From: Oidiodendron maius Zn
Taxonomy: Eukaryota; Ascomycota; Leotiomycetes; Myxotrichaceae
Direction of reading: 5' to 3'
Assembly (NCBI GenBank): GCA_000827325.1
Contig: KN832879.1
Coordinates: 1,364,001-1,428,000, forward strand
Length of the DNA stretch: 64,000 nucleotides
Of this stretch, positions 52,087-63,606 are shown one piece after another. A program made the translations under genes and the position numbers. The notes beneath the pieces are model-generated. The model was given only the letters and a program-made list of their open reading frames with translations, was not told where the DNA came from and made no database searches. Numbering within the stretch: position 1 is the stretch's first letter; each line of letters starts with the position of its first letter.

Positions 52087-52568
52087 ATGGGCAGTAAGGA
52101 CAATGAGGCGTATCGGGCCTGCATGGCGAGGGATAGGCCATTAGTACTTCAAGTATATACACCATTTCTTATACTGTTGATTCAAAACGTAGACTATCAT
52201 GGTTGTTCAGAATTATGCAACAAGCACCAACGCCTCGAAAACTATGTGGTTATGCACGACACACCCCGAAAACACAGCTATCCCAACTGCGACATGGCCT
52301 TCACCAGGCACGATTATCTCATGGGCCATTTCAATGGCGTCCACAAAATACTGATCCGAAAGTGTTACTAATAGGAAACGGTGAAAACTTTGAAGACTGT
52401 GAGGAAGCACATAAACACCTGAGCCGTTATGTTTGCCAAGACGAAAATGGATATTTAAGTGTTAATATGGTGGGACCATTAGTTGTCATTGTAGTTTGTT
52501 CCGTCATGCGGCAGAAAAAAGGAGGCGAAGAACGGCTACATTTGTGGGGATTCCGATTCGGGTGTTAA
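52087..52568 (+). pseudogene. Decayed C2H2 zinc-finger relic
   Basis: The plus strand carries Y-H-G-C-S-E-L-C-N-K-H followed by P-R-K-H-S-Y-P-N-C-D-M-A-F-T-R-H-D-Y-L-M-G-H-F-N-G-V-H-K. This is a C2H2 finger pattern in which the first Cys of the second finger is Tyr (TGT to TAT would explain it). The frame then meets several stops, and other frames take over to about 52568. It is convergent with, and touches, the 3' end of the intact zinc-finger gene at 52536, on the other strand. I infer a decayed gene; whether it is related by descent to its neighbour is not shown. Confidence 0.5.
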
Positions 52569-55500
52569 GCCGCTGTAACTCTCTAAAGTCATAAGGTCAG
52601 GTATTAATTGTGAGCCGTCATCATATCCGATCGTGTCACCGAAGACGTCCAATTCATATATTGGATGATTTTCTGGCATCGTTATTGCTCCAGACGGTAA
52701 AATTGCAGTATTCCCGTAGGGAGGCTGTGACGTAGACTGGTGCGATACTGCGGTGACCACTGGCCTAGCTTGATGTTCGGACACTACGGCGCTTGGAGCA
52801 TTATCGGATAGATGGTTTAAATAGTTCAATAAGGCACTATCCTGGCATTGTTGAATTATACCCACCAATTGATCTCTCAACTGTTCTTCGATAACTATGG
52901 CTTGTTCGTTTACCACAGCTTCTAATGCTCTTCTAAATAATCGGGGTATTTCTTGACGAGAGTATTGCTCGTAACTTTCGAACTCCGAGGAAGAGGTAGT
53001 GTCATCAAGAATCGGCTCAAAGTCTATGGAATTGATAAGTATCAGAGAGGTGAGATAATCTAAACAGTGAAAAATAGACGGATAAAGGCCAGACAATAAG
53101 AAAGGTCAATAATTTATAGAAATTCAACAGTAGTAGAGTAAAACTAACAAGGGTTCGGAACTTCTTCCCCAGGGAAGAGTAGTTGATAGATTTGTACCCA
53201 TCTCTCTTCTTCAGATTGATTTGGATGAGCCTTTTTCCTACAGCGTAGTTTATTTGCTATAACCTCATCAAATCCCTCGGCCGGAATCAATTCTTGGATT
53301 ATACAAGTTGTAGCCCTTCTATGATCCTTTAGCTCTTGGTCATTTTTGAATTTTGCGTTACATCGCTCGCACTGATAAATTCGATGATGGCGATAAAGGT
53401 GGGATCTAATATTAATTAGCTAATGTAACCATAATAATTAACTTGGGGTAACTAGCATACTTTACCCTAGCAACTGTTTGTAAAGGCGTAAGAGCACATG
53501 TGCGCCATTTTAATGAGTGATGGTTATACATTCGTGCATTATGTTTGCGATATGGGCAAGCAAAGTTCTTAGTTTCTTCTGTTGACGACGTAAAAGAACT
53601 GTGATTATTACTCCGCTTATGGGACCCATCCCCCCCTTCATCAGGCTGTCGATCATCGTTATTTCGTGTACGCTTGTTCGTTTTCTCACTTGATTTGCTA
53701 GCCGAGGAACTTGTTGCCTGTGCATATGGGAACGAATTTGCGCTACATGGTGTCCCGGCATATTTTCGTATGGCTACTGACCATTCCTGGTCGAATATTT
53801 GCCAGAAGTCTTTTATAATATGGTCTATGATAGCTCTCTTGCCAGGATCTAGTATAGGGCCTATCAGAATCTCGTTTTTTATGAGATCTTTTGAATGCAG
53901 AACTTCATAAATATGTTGAAAAATATCCGGATCTTCAGGTAGCCCTGGGATTCCATCATCTTCCCAGTCAGTTTCTTCCTCTGATAAAGTTGTATCTGTC
54001 TCACATTGAACCCTGGATTCTCCAGAAAGTGTCGATGGAGGTAAGTGTGGACTAGTATGCGGGTGCATAGAATCAGATTGCAGTATTGTAGGAGGAGAAT
54101 GATATTGTTTATCACTATTATTAGAGTCCAGTAACTGACAAGGCGGGTACGCACCAAAGCCATGGCTCGGCGAATTAGGTGCGTGATATATATTGGGATT
54201 CTGGTAGTTATAGGTATAGCCACCCTGGTTCACGCCACCGGTAAAACCAGCAATGCCGCCAGGCCCTCCGCCAAATTGAGAGTCTGTTGCCGGGGTATCA
54301 TACATAGAAGATAATTCATGGAGTGAAGAAATTTCTATTTTGAAGGGGTCATGGCCATCGGGTGGGGGGTATCTTGGGTAGTATGGCGTCCGAATAAAAT
54401 TTCCATATATCCACACTTCGATAGCTCCATTAGCGCGACACTGCTGGCAACGACTATTGAGGGAGGTATTCCAGTATTGGCAATTTGAGCATATATAACG
54501 ATAGGGGGGTTCAAGGCGGGCAAAGGTGAAATGAGCAGACTCGAAATGCTCCTCCAACGCCTCCGGACTTTTAAAGTTTTGGTCACAAAGACCATCCAGA
54601 TGCTGGCATATGTAGTACTGACGCAAAACTCCAAGGGCAAGTATCTGACCATCCTGATAGGACTCGTATGGGTTGGCCCCGAAGAGCCGCGAAAACTCAA
54701 CACTGTTAGGAAGGAGGGGTTTATGCCCCTGTGCCTGTATCCCTGCTAAGGGATCTGCCGCCAGTGACTGAGGATCTGATGCTGAGGTGGAGATAGTTTC
54801 AAGGAGCTGCGGGTTCTGCCCAAGACCAAAGAGAGTATTGCTCTGGACTAGTAACCCTCTAGATGAGTTGACAGGAACAGGACCTGGCTCAGCGGCATGA
54901 TTAGAAGAATTCGACACTGCAGAGCGTGACTGCTCTTGGGATGCTTGTTCTCGCTGTTTTCGAGATATGGAGATGAGTCCCTTCTCAAGCGTCTTTATAT
55001 CATGATGCTCTATTGGGCACTACAGACAGTAAGAGCCCGTCCTAGTCAGAAAGGGGGTTGAGCGAGAATACTTACAGGGACCCTTTGACTGTGGCAAGCT
55101 GGGCATGATCCAAGGTGTCGAATAAGCGCTGCCTTGGCCTTCGCCATTGGTGACAAACGCTTCCTCACGCGTTGTTTAACCCTCTTGCCGTTATACGCAA
55201 TCAGCTCGGTTGACCCATTACCTTTACCCGATAGGATACTCTCCTCCCCAGTGAATGATACAAACGATGATATATCTGTCAACCCGTCATAAGCAGATGT
55301 TGAAACGGACGGCGTGTACACTCGAGACGAGCGCGACGTGACCGATTGCGCTGCTCCAGGGTTGAGAAGAGTGTCGGCATGGGATGGTTCATTGTCCTGA
55401 GATCGTTGATCAAGACCTTTTGCATACCTATACCGAGCAAAAAGCTCTATGGCCTTTGGCAACTTCTCTTTTGGAATTGGTATTGGGTAAGTGCAATAGG

Positions 55501-55612
55501 ACAGCTCGCGCTTGGTGCTGGTTGGATTCCCACTTCGGAGAGACAGGCTGGGCCCTGGAGATTGAGACTTGGGGTTAAGGGCAACATTCGGGATATCTGA
55601 ATGCTGGCTCAT
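52536..55612 (-). CDS. Multi-zinc-finger protein (C2H2-like, 958 aa)
   Basis: Four exons, complement(52536..53059, 53149..53405, 53461..55019, 55076..55612). Introns are 56, 55 and 89 bp with GTAAGT, GTATGC and GTTAGT donors; phases 0, 2, 1 agree and give 958 codons. Exon 1 ends with L-G-S-C-P-A-C-H-S-Q-R-V-P, joined to C-P-I-E-H-H-D-I. Exon 2 has Y-I-C-S-N-C-Q-Y-W-N-T-S-L-N-S-R-C-Q-Q-C, a RanBP2-like C-x2-C-x10-C-x2-C ribbon. Its end reads F-A-C-P-Y-R-K-H-N and T-V-A-R-V-K, joined to S-H-L-Y-R-H-H in exon 3. Exon 3 continues with I-Y-Q-C-E-R-C-N-A-K-F...L-K-D-H, then C-R-K-K-A-H and W-V-Q-I-Y-Q-L-L-F-P-G-E-E-V-P-N-P. This is the conserved fungal C2H2-like array found in many Pezizomycotina proteins. 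Probably nuclear or nucleic-acid/protein-binding; the exact role is unknown. Confidence 0.9.
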
Positions 55613-57265
55613 TATACGATGGACGTGGATAACAAGGAGCTCAAGGTGCGAGATTTGTGGTGAACTGGGTTTCGGTCAAGATAAACAGAGGGTGTGTTAA
55701 CATGCAGGTGGTGGTCAATCGCACAGGTTGCCAGGACTATGCGTGTAATTTCCTTTCGAGATCCAGGGTCTCTACATAAGGATGAATTAAGAGGAAGGAA
55801 GTTGCAAGGACAAATTGTTGCGATGTTTGCTACACGAGGTTTTTACAACCATAGTTTTGCACGGCTGTGCGTAACTTTTGATTAGGAAAGGATTGGCTCT
55901 CGTTACATTCACACCACATCAGCGTCTTATATTCGCACCACGGCATATCAATTACTATTTTGGCCGAAGGCGTTGCAAAATATTAGTGAATAAAATGAGC
56001 ACTTAACTAATTTTACACCGACCTCTCTCTAATTCCATTACCTACCTCACCATCTAACACTTCACTACCTATAGCCTATACAGGCTGCGCTATAAGATAT
56101 GTTTACTATTTAAGTACCTAGATAAATTTAGAGTATATATCCTCTATTTTGTAGTGTATAATAAGTATATAGCTAGTAATTTAGTAGTATAGATTTTAAA
56201 GAGTACTAATAGTTATATTAATTCAGTTATATAATTTCTTGACGTGGTCTCAAGAGAATCGCAAGGGAGTAGCTAGCTTATTAGGTGCGCAGGTTGTAGT
56301 TGGAAATCAAGGTGAAACTCAATTATATTGACTATATGTTTCTGCATGAAGTTATGCGGAAAACACTTGTAGTGGCAGACAATTGAGTAATGCAGACACA
56401 GCTTGAGGAGCCTCCTTAGGGATGCAATACAGTCCGTATATACACACTTATGATCCGGAGGACTCGTAAGCTCCATACGAAAGCTTGATGCAAGAGGGCT
56501 AAGCACTCAATGCATAGGCTCTGAGCGTGTGTCAGTCCGTATCGCCCTCCATATGCTTGAGTCCCTGATATCAGTCAACATAATTTCATACCTAACTGAG
56601 TCTATTTCCTTTCTTTTTATTCTCACCTCCCCTTTAAAGCTTTACTATTCACTAATTAATTGTGCGATAAGTTTCATTTATAGTTCTTTTCTATTTATCT
56701 AGATTGTATGTTTTCCGGTTTTCGCGACGCTTCCATGACTTGAAGCCGCAGTAATACTTAATATAATTACAATATTCTGTATTTATAGCTAAGGTACAGG
56801 CTTATTTTCTTTATCCTTAACGCGGCTTACATTTACCCCTAGCCTTCTATTCCTCTTTTGAACTCTCTTGAGCCTATATCTCAAATTGTAGTTGAAAATG
56901 AGAGATACACTAGTGAGCCGGATATCGTCATGGCCCGGCATTTGGCCACTACGACAAGTACTTACAGGCTAAAGTTCCATACTGCCTGCTTTAATATCGC
57001 GATATTTATTCGAAATTATGTAATAGAAGTTTGGTCCAGTGGAAACCTTAGAATCACTTGCATCGCCGACAGGACTAGGCACAGGCTTGCAAACACGAAT
57101 AAAATGGGCGCGAAGAATCTCTCCAGATATGAACCGCTGTCCCAGTGCATTTCCTGGTAAGAGCGATGGTGTCGCATTCCCTCACGTCAAAATATTTGGA
57201 CGAAGAAATTTTGGCGTGTTAAACGCAGTGGTCCAAATTGATATCACTGTGCGATATCTTCATCG
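55613..57265. other. AT-rich, gene-poor stretch
   Basis: About 1.65 kb. The segment near 56040-56250 is strongly AT-rich with TATATAGT-like words, similar in composition to 23460-23870. No gene accepted. Confidence 0.4.
56283..56520 (+). repeat. Dispersed repeat family R4, copy 2
   Basis: Counterpart of 39286: AGGTGCGCAGGTTGTAGTT, then the shared ATCAAGGTGAAACTCA. Lies directly after an AT-rich tract, as copy 1 does. Confidence 0.5.
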
Positions 57266-57402
57266 CTAAGCCCTTTGATACCTGATATGTATCGATGCCA
57301 ATCTGGCCATGTCACGCTTGCTGGCACAAGGTGCCTTCAATAGCCACTTCGAATCTGAACGATGTTTTATCCGGTGCAAATATGACCGGACGAAGCTGAA
57401 GG

Positions 57403-57878
57403 CTATTTTCTTGTCAAATAATCTTGGAGAAGGGCCGTCCCTGACTTGAGCAAGATTGGGCTCTGCGAGATCTCGAGTGAGAAATGTGTCCAAAATTCGT
57501 AGTTGAAAAGTGCAACTGGAGTTGGCTTGATGTATATTCGCTTCCAGAACCATACGAGGTGCATAGCTAGATCCTCCGAGAGAATCAATTTGTTGGTGTG
57601 CAACGCGTCAATACTGTCTCCTAACATTTTGCCGACTACCAATAGTGATTCGTAAGGATGATCAAGCACAGGGGTATCGAGCTCTCTCTTTAGGAAAGTA
57701 AAGACGCTCTCGTAGTCGAGAGGTACCAGTGGTTAATCTGGTACATGTGGGAATATTTTGTTAGAATCCACTTTATCCTGCTCTACCATACTGGTCAGGT
57801 TGATTGACTTGATAGAATCTGTATTGAGAGCCTCGTGTCTCGCGAATAGAGCTCTAGCATAATTGTTCGACGATGACA
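57403..57878 (-). pseudogene. Unknown ORF interrupted by a single stop
   Basis: One minus-strand frame runs from an ATG near 57878 (M-S-S-S-N-N) to a stop at 57403, broken only by TAA at 57733-57735. Before the stop it reads N-K-I-F-P-H-V-P-D. After it comes P-L-V-P-L-D-Y-E-S-V-F-T-F-L-K-R, then L-D-H-P-Y-E-S-L-L and W-F-W-K-R-I-Y. The second part looks like a real helical protein. No family recognised. Upstream open sequence to 57999 may belong too. It could be a young pseudogene, or an intron that I cannot place may remove the stop. Confidence 0.4.
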
Positions 57879-58570
57879 TATTGGCAGACAGATCTGCTGT
57901 CCTAGAAATTGAAAGCTGTTTTCTCGATTGTAAATTAGCCTGGATTGAAAGAACTTGGAATATTGTTCTAAAGGCAAAAGTATTAAAGACCAGTCGCAAG
58001 TGACAGTGCTTAGGTTGAGGGCTGGAATTCTGTAGTAATCAGTAGCATATATTGACTGCCTCCCGAGACACCTCTCCTGGACAGCTCGGCTACCCACGTA
58101 CTTTTCAACCATTATCAGCTCATTTACTAACACACATTAGATCATTGCGCAAGCCATGGTTCATGCCAAGACCGCAAATAAATATGCATCATGTGAAATC
58201 ACTGGCGGGGAAGTGAGAAACGCAGACTGGTCATGAGTCCATGAGGACTGGGTATGAATGAGTGCCAAGCTCAGCTGAGGGTGCTAGTTTTCAGCCACAT
58301 TTTTGAAAATGGATTACGACGCTCGAGACAATGTGCGCGAGGATCGTTATTTTTAAAACGAACACATCAAGATTATTCGGAAATATGTCAAATAAACGGC
58401 CTGTTGTCTTGGTGCATCGTCCCACGCGAGCTTCAGGTGTCTCCATGGGAGAAGTTGGCATCCCAAATGGCTACCAAGGTGCAAACCACTATGCTGTGGA
58501 GGCATGTCTAATCATCTTCCTACATTTTGTACATGCTAAGTATCAGGTAGGTTGGATATCCTGGAAATGT

Positions 58571-58745
58571 AACCCGCTTCGACCTCACCCTTCTCAAGGA
58601 CCGTAAGACGGTCGAACTCCGCGTAATCTCAAACGCTTCTCGCGCGGGCTTCTCTCCTTGGGTCCATCCCATCAACTCTAACTGGGACTGGTCTACTGGC
58701 TCAACAACACTGTCTAATGAAGAGCTCAAGGCAATCGGTTTGATG
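58571..58745 (+). other. Coding-like fragment
   Basis: The plus strand is open for about 58 codons in one frame, reading F-D-L-T-L-L-K-D-R-K-T-V-E-L-R-V-I-S-N-A followed by W-V-H-P-I-N and W-D-W-S-T-G-S. Codon use looks host-like, but there is no start or splice-linked partner. It may be an exon remnant of a lost gene. Family not recognised. Confidence 0.3.
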
Positions 58746-60740
58746 GCCCTTCTTGTGTGTTGTCAGCATAGACTGACAGCATTCCAGGTAACCGGTTAAT
58801 TGATAGACAAGCTGAAGCTGGTGATTACACAAAATTTTGGAACAATTGTCAGATTTGGGCAATGATGTTCTTCCATGAGATTGCAAATGATCGGCAGCAT
58901 TGGGTGATTCGCCTGTTTCCTTTTAATTACAGAATTATGCGTTTGTTTATGTAACAGTTCTGGGATTTTGGGTCAACAAATCGATGACCAATTAGTCAAT
59001 ACTATTACTCTTTAAAGTACTTTAGTCTTTAGTAGGCAAGACTCAAGCCTAGACTAGTTAGATGGCCGCGAACTAGTGCTCGGCTTTAGAGGCTGGATCT
59101 AGGTCGTTGCCGATAGTTCCAAGAACGGAGCTGGTGAATTGCGATGTAGGTATCTAGAGGTTTGCGTGGCACTAGTGGGTTTTTAAAACTAGGAACTACT
59201 AATCGTTTTATTATATATCTAACTTGCTACTTAGGAAGTAGGCGCAGGTAATAGACATGGAATAGTAATTAGCCACAGTTGTGACAGAAGGGGTCTGCAA
59301 GGCCGCAAGCTTACATTTAGTCTGAAGCCAATCATGGCAAGCTCGTCATTGGAAGGTAGAACAGTTGTCTACAGGTGCTAATTTTGGCTGTGTTTTGAAA
59401 TAGTTCCTGGGCGTGCATTACACAAGGTTTCACACCTCGGAGTTAGGATCCAACGCGGCCGTATGCGTTGTAAAATTCGCTCCTGGCTTAGATTCAAGAC
59501 ATCCTCGAATATGATTTCTCGAAGGGTTACTCTTCTCGTGCCTTCGAGAGCTCAGGTTGGGGCATGTCAATTAAGTCGGGGTCGGGGGTTACCTTGTGTA
59601 GCACCTCTACTGACGGTGCTCAAAATCCTCTCAAGCCCAGAAACAGTGCCTGGGGATGGGGTATGGTTACTGGCGAGGCGAATGATCAATCCATCCTCAA
59701 CCTCTTCCACGCAGGCTTGCCTTAAGTCGAGTGATCAAAACAGTCCCTAATCGGTAGATGAGCGATACTTCAGTTTGTCGCGAATTAATGCAATTAAGAG
59801 ACACTACCATCTCCACTTCTATGGTGCACAATATATTTAATCCAATGGATTTATCACCCAATCTCGATTGCTGATATATTTCCTTACCTTTGCGAATTTT
59901 GGAGGCTTTGTGCAGGCCGCAGGCCAGCACCCATGTCTGATTTACTGGTAGGTTAAGGTACAAGTACCAAGTGCAGATAAATTTATTACGCGCCAGCTTT
60001 GACTGGTCCATGCGCTTTGTTAGACAGTTCCAGGTGTTGTCGTAAATGGGACTCTACAACAAAAGCCCATAGTCAAAGTCTAGTATATCCTACATACGAC
60101 ACTGATGGAGCTAGCATAGCCAGCTGTCACGATATCTAGAAGTTTGTCTGCGATGACAGAGTTTAGATGTTTAGAAGAAAGACTGGAATTTAAACATTAT
60201 TTTGCACTCAAGTTAAGATTAAGCATTAAAATTGACTGCGGTTCATATGGCGTCCTTTCTGGCTGTCACAGCGGGGCGTACGTCTCGGCGCCTCCTCTGG
60301 AGTTGAATTAGTCCCTCCAAGTCCTAAACTCAAGTGGCTATATTAAGCATGCAATGGAGTTTCACCTACTGTTGTATTTTCTACCCAAAGTATAAGTGCC
60401 TTCTCTTAGACACTCAAAGAAACTGCAAACCGCTATCATCTACCCTTAGCACACCTTGATCACATTTATACCTTTCAAGTCTCACAGACTCCATTTTACC
60501 CCTATCAAAATATTTGGGCAACTTAAGCATTCCAAGCATCTAAAGAATACAAATTCATCATTGTTATGATTCTGGCCCACCAGCGTATCCACCTCCATCC
60601 TGGGAGGGATGGCTTTGAACAAGTTCCAAACTGACCCAAGCTTGTCCAAACTATACATCAATATTCCTTCCAGTACTCCCGGGCTACCATCTCATGTGTC
60701 GGACCCAAGGCCTGCCGGGTGTACTGGACTGCACTGCACC
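58746..60740. other. Gene-poor stretch
   Basis: About 2 kb. ORFs on the plus (59463-59750) and minus (59697-60011) strands lack domains and context. No RNA gene seen. Confidence 0.35.
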
Positions 60741-60990
60741 GTGTCAGGATTACGAGCAATGCAGCGCTAAACTCAATACGGCTATATCTACACCGTATCG
60801 GTGGTATCCCTACGGATAATACAGGCAGAACAATGAACCGTAAAACTCAGGTAAATACACCTATAAAGGACGTGTAAGTGTTACATTTAATTACGGATAT
60901 AACCCTCTGGCTTAGGGGCTTATATGCTTCTAGGGTTGCGCTTTAATCCACCGGATTGGGTATCAATTATATAAGCAATCTCTGACACAC
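60741..60990 (-). repeat. Dispersed repeat family R2, copy 2
   Basis: Inverted counterpart of 44878-45139, about 250 bp. Termini are GTGTCAGGATTACGAGCAAT on the left and, as complement, TGTCAGAGATTGCTTATAT on the right, sharing a short TGTCAG terminal inverted repeat. Non-coding. Confidence 0.8.
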
Positions 60991-61330
60991 CTGATGCACT
61001 GAGATTGCAAAATAAGAGCCTGAGGCAGAACATTGTGGAATGGTATATAAATAGATTCACATATTGGATATCGCTAAATTATTAGGAACGCATATTCATT
61101 ATTTTGAAAGACCCCTACTTGTATTATAAATCCTAGACTGTGTCACAAAGTTTTGATTGCGGGATGGCTGGGCCATTTTCTGCTGCGACCAAATGTTTGA
61201 TCCTAACCAGGGCCTCGGGTCGCTAACCCAAAATGGAACCTGACGCGAAAGGATCACCCATGAGGCGTATACTTATCTTGTGAAATGATTTCTCAGCGAT
61301 TTCATCACTTGCCTATTCCCTGGACCAAAG

Positions 61331-61338
61331 TATATATA
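61331..61338 (+). promoter_or_regulatory. TATA-like box of the nitroreductase gene
   Basis: TATATATA, about 155 bp upstream of the ATG at 61493; a pyrimidine-rich leader follows. Confidence 0.4.
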
Positions 61339-61492
61339 CTGCTCTTCATCACCATCATAATCATATTTCTTAAAACTACAATCACCGCGTCATCAATTCT
61401 CATCCTCCCTCATCAATTCGCATCCTCCTACAAGTACACGACACTCTACAAGCTTCTTTACTACTACATCTCCTCAAATCAACCTTTAAAAA

Positions 61493-62224
61493 ATGGCATC
61501 CGCATACAAAGTATCCTTCTTTGAGGCAATCAAGATCCGTCGGTCTATTCTCTCCGTGGCAAAAGAATCTCCCATCTCCGACGACCGCATTGTCATGATC
61601 GTCAACCATGCCATCAAGCACGCTCCTTCGCCATTCCATGTCCAGTCCTGCCGCGCCATCGTCCTCTTCGGCGAGGAACATGAGAAACTTTGGGATATTG
61701 GCATGCAGCGATCGAAAGAGAGCATTCCACCTGAGGCTTTTCAAAACGTCGAGGGAAAAATTAAAGGCTTCAAGGAGGCGTACGGAACTGTAAGTAATCC
61801 TCTTACTGGGCATGTTCGGAAGGATAAAGTGCTAAGTAAGAAATAGGTCTTATTTTTTGAAGACTCAGATGCAGTCAAGGCTCTGCCACCGCCCCTCCAG
61901 AATATCTCGTCCCAGTACCCCGAATGTTAGTTCCAGCTGCACCCTCATTTTTGGCCGAGCTAATGAAATGCAGGGAACGAACACTCTAGCGGCATGACTC
62001 AATTCATTGCCTGGACTGCCCTAGCCACCGAAGGCCTCGGCTGTAGTCTCCAACACTACCAACCAACTATTAGCAAGGACGTCGCCGAGATCTGGAATGT
62101 CCCTGAGTCATGGTCTCTTCGCGCGCAACTGGTTTTCGGCAAGCCTACAGGCCCTCCTCGTGGCGGCGTGGAGAAAAAATTTGCACCTTTAGAGGGTCGC
62201 GTTAAAGTGTATGGAAAGAATTAA
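61493..62224 (+). CDS. Nitroreductase-family protein (fungal type, 208 aa)
   Basis: Three exons, join(61493..61789, 61847..61925, 61974..62224). Introns are 57 bp (GTAAGT donor) and 48 bp (GTTAGT donor, branch CTAAT), with consistent phases 0 and 1. It begins F-F-E-A-I-K-I-R-R-S-I-L-S-V (FMN-phosphate-contacting R-R-S). It continues with P-S-P-F-H-V-Q-S-C-R-A, then V-L-F-F-E-D. The splice gives Y-P-E-W-N-E-H-S-S-G-M-T-Q-F-I-A-W-T-A-L, followed by E-G-L-G-C-S-L-Q-H-Y. These are the blocks of fungal oxidoreductase/nitroreductase proteins of the yeast HBN1 type. Length is normal. Expected to be a cytosolic FMN-dependent NAD(P)H oxidoreductase acting on nitro compounds or quinones, possibly in stress response. 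Confidence 0.92.
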
Positions 62225-62898
62225 GCTTCCGAAATTGAGGCGCCTGATGGCTGTACTTGTACTGGTGGTGATAGAAATTATCTTTTGGGCCGAAGTGGAC
62301 ATAGAGTCCTGTCTACGCAATGGCCTTTTACATCTAACCATTGGGAAGATGTTAGAACTCACCGTTATAGAGGCTAGATATCAATAAATGATTGGATCTC
62401 TTAAATAGCAATCCAAAAATTTCCTGGCAAGGTAGTTAGCCCACAATGATGACCCTTTTATTAGTTTCTTTATTGCGATGTCCGGGAAATAAGGTACATT
62501 GGTTAATAAACATCGGTTTTGATAGAGCCGACCAATGTTGTGACTTTAATACGGCTCTATACCTAAATATTACAGCACGAAGGAATCTGTACTGTGAATC
62601 TCCACAAATTCCAGATGAGATCTCTGCGCTTATATCGGCTTTTTGAACACGCATAATTTGCATGTTACCGCTGTGGTATGAGAAATCATCGAAACTAGCT
62701 GCATTCACCAACAGCAAATGGAGTGAACCGTTGTGTAACGGCTGTTATTGCTGTGTACTTTCTAAAATTGGTGGATGAGACGCGGCTGCAGTTTGGAGTT
62801 GGAGTACGGCAAGAGCGCATCTCTTTACAAGTAGATATGTAGGCTACAATCCATCAGCTTTTGTGATTAGAGCTTTGATAAAGGGACTGTTGGATCTG
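62225..62898. other. Intergenic, no gene seen
   Basis: About 670 bp with only short unsupported ORFs. Confidence 0.35.
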
Positions 62899-63310
62899 TT
62901 GCCGGGATAGAGCCCGTTGAGGATGGAAATATACAACCCCGAGAGCGGATTGGCGATGATGGGGACCCGTTGACCGATATGGACGAGTCAAAAGTGGCAG
63001 AATTGTTTCCTCTAAACCATATTAAATGTCAGAGAGGTGTAAGTTATACCTGCGAAGTCTGGACCAACGAACTGACCTGTTCGAGAAATTTCGGGCCGTA
63101 AGACATGCAGTGCAGAAAATCGACCATCCCTTTCACCCCCAAGCGCAGGGAGACATCTCCTTACGACTCGCAGCACTAAATCAAGTGGTCAGCTCGACTA
63201 ATATCGTTAACGAACTAAGGTCCGTCTCGAAGTCAAAGAGCTATTGCAGTGAACCTGTACGCTGCGACATGATAGACGCCGGCCTCGAAAGCGATCACAA
63301 CAATTGCTGA
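62899..63310 (+). other. Coding-like stretch, unknown
   Basis: Two overlapping plus-strand frames look coding. One contains V-E-D-G-N-I-Q-P-R-E-R-I-G-D-D-G-D-P-L-T (to about 63030). The other, from ATG 63026, contains F-E-K-F-R-A-V-R-H-A-V-Q-K-I-D-H-P-F-H-P. A splice near the GTGTAAG at 63037 might link them, but no acceptor restores a clear frame. No family recognised. Confidence 0.25.
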
Positions 63311-63606
63311 GGAAGCTGAACGGGGGCTTGTACGATACCAGAGGTGATGGGGCCGTAATATAGAATGCTAAGTGTGGTGCACAATGCTCGCTGTACGCTC
63401 TATGTGCGAGATTGAACGGATGGCTAGGACATCGACGAAGCAGCTTGGAGCCTTTGAGGATAATTTCTTTTCAATTAGGTTTAGTGTTGCTACTCATGGT
63501 TAGACCGTGAAGCACGTGATTTCGCTCTCGTTAGTGCTCGTTCCGGACTGTTTAGTTGATCAGTGCCCATCTACATCTACCTTTCCCGAGTCCACGGTAC
63601 CTGCCC

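Noticed and set aside
59463-60011. Overlapping short ORFs on both strands
   Set aside because: Neither shows domains or fungal splice signals; treated as chance ORFs.
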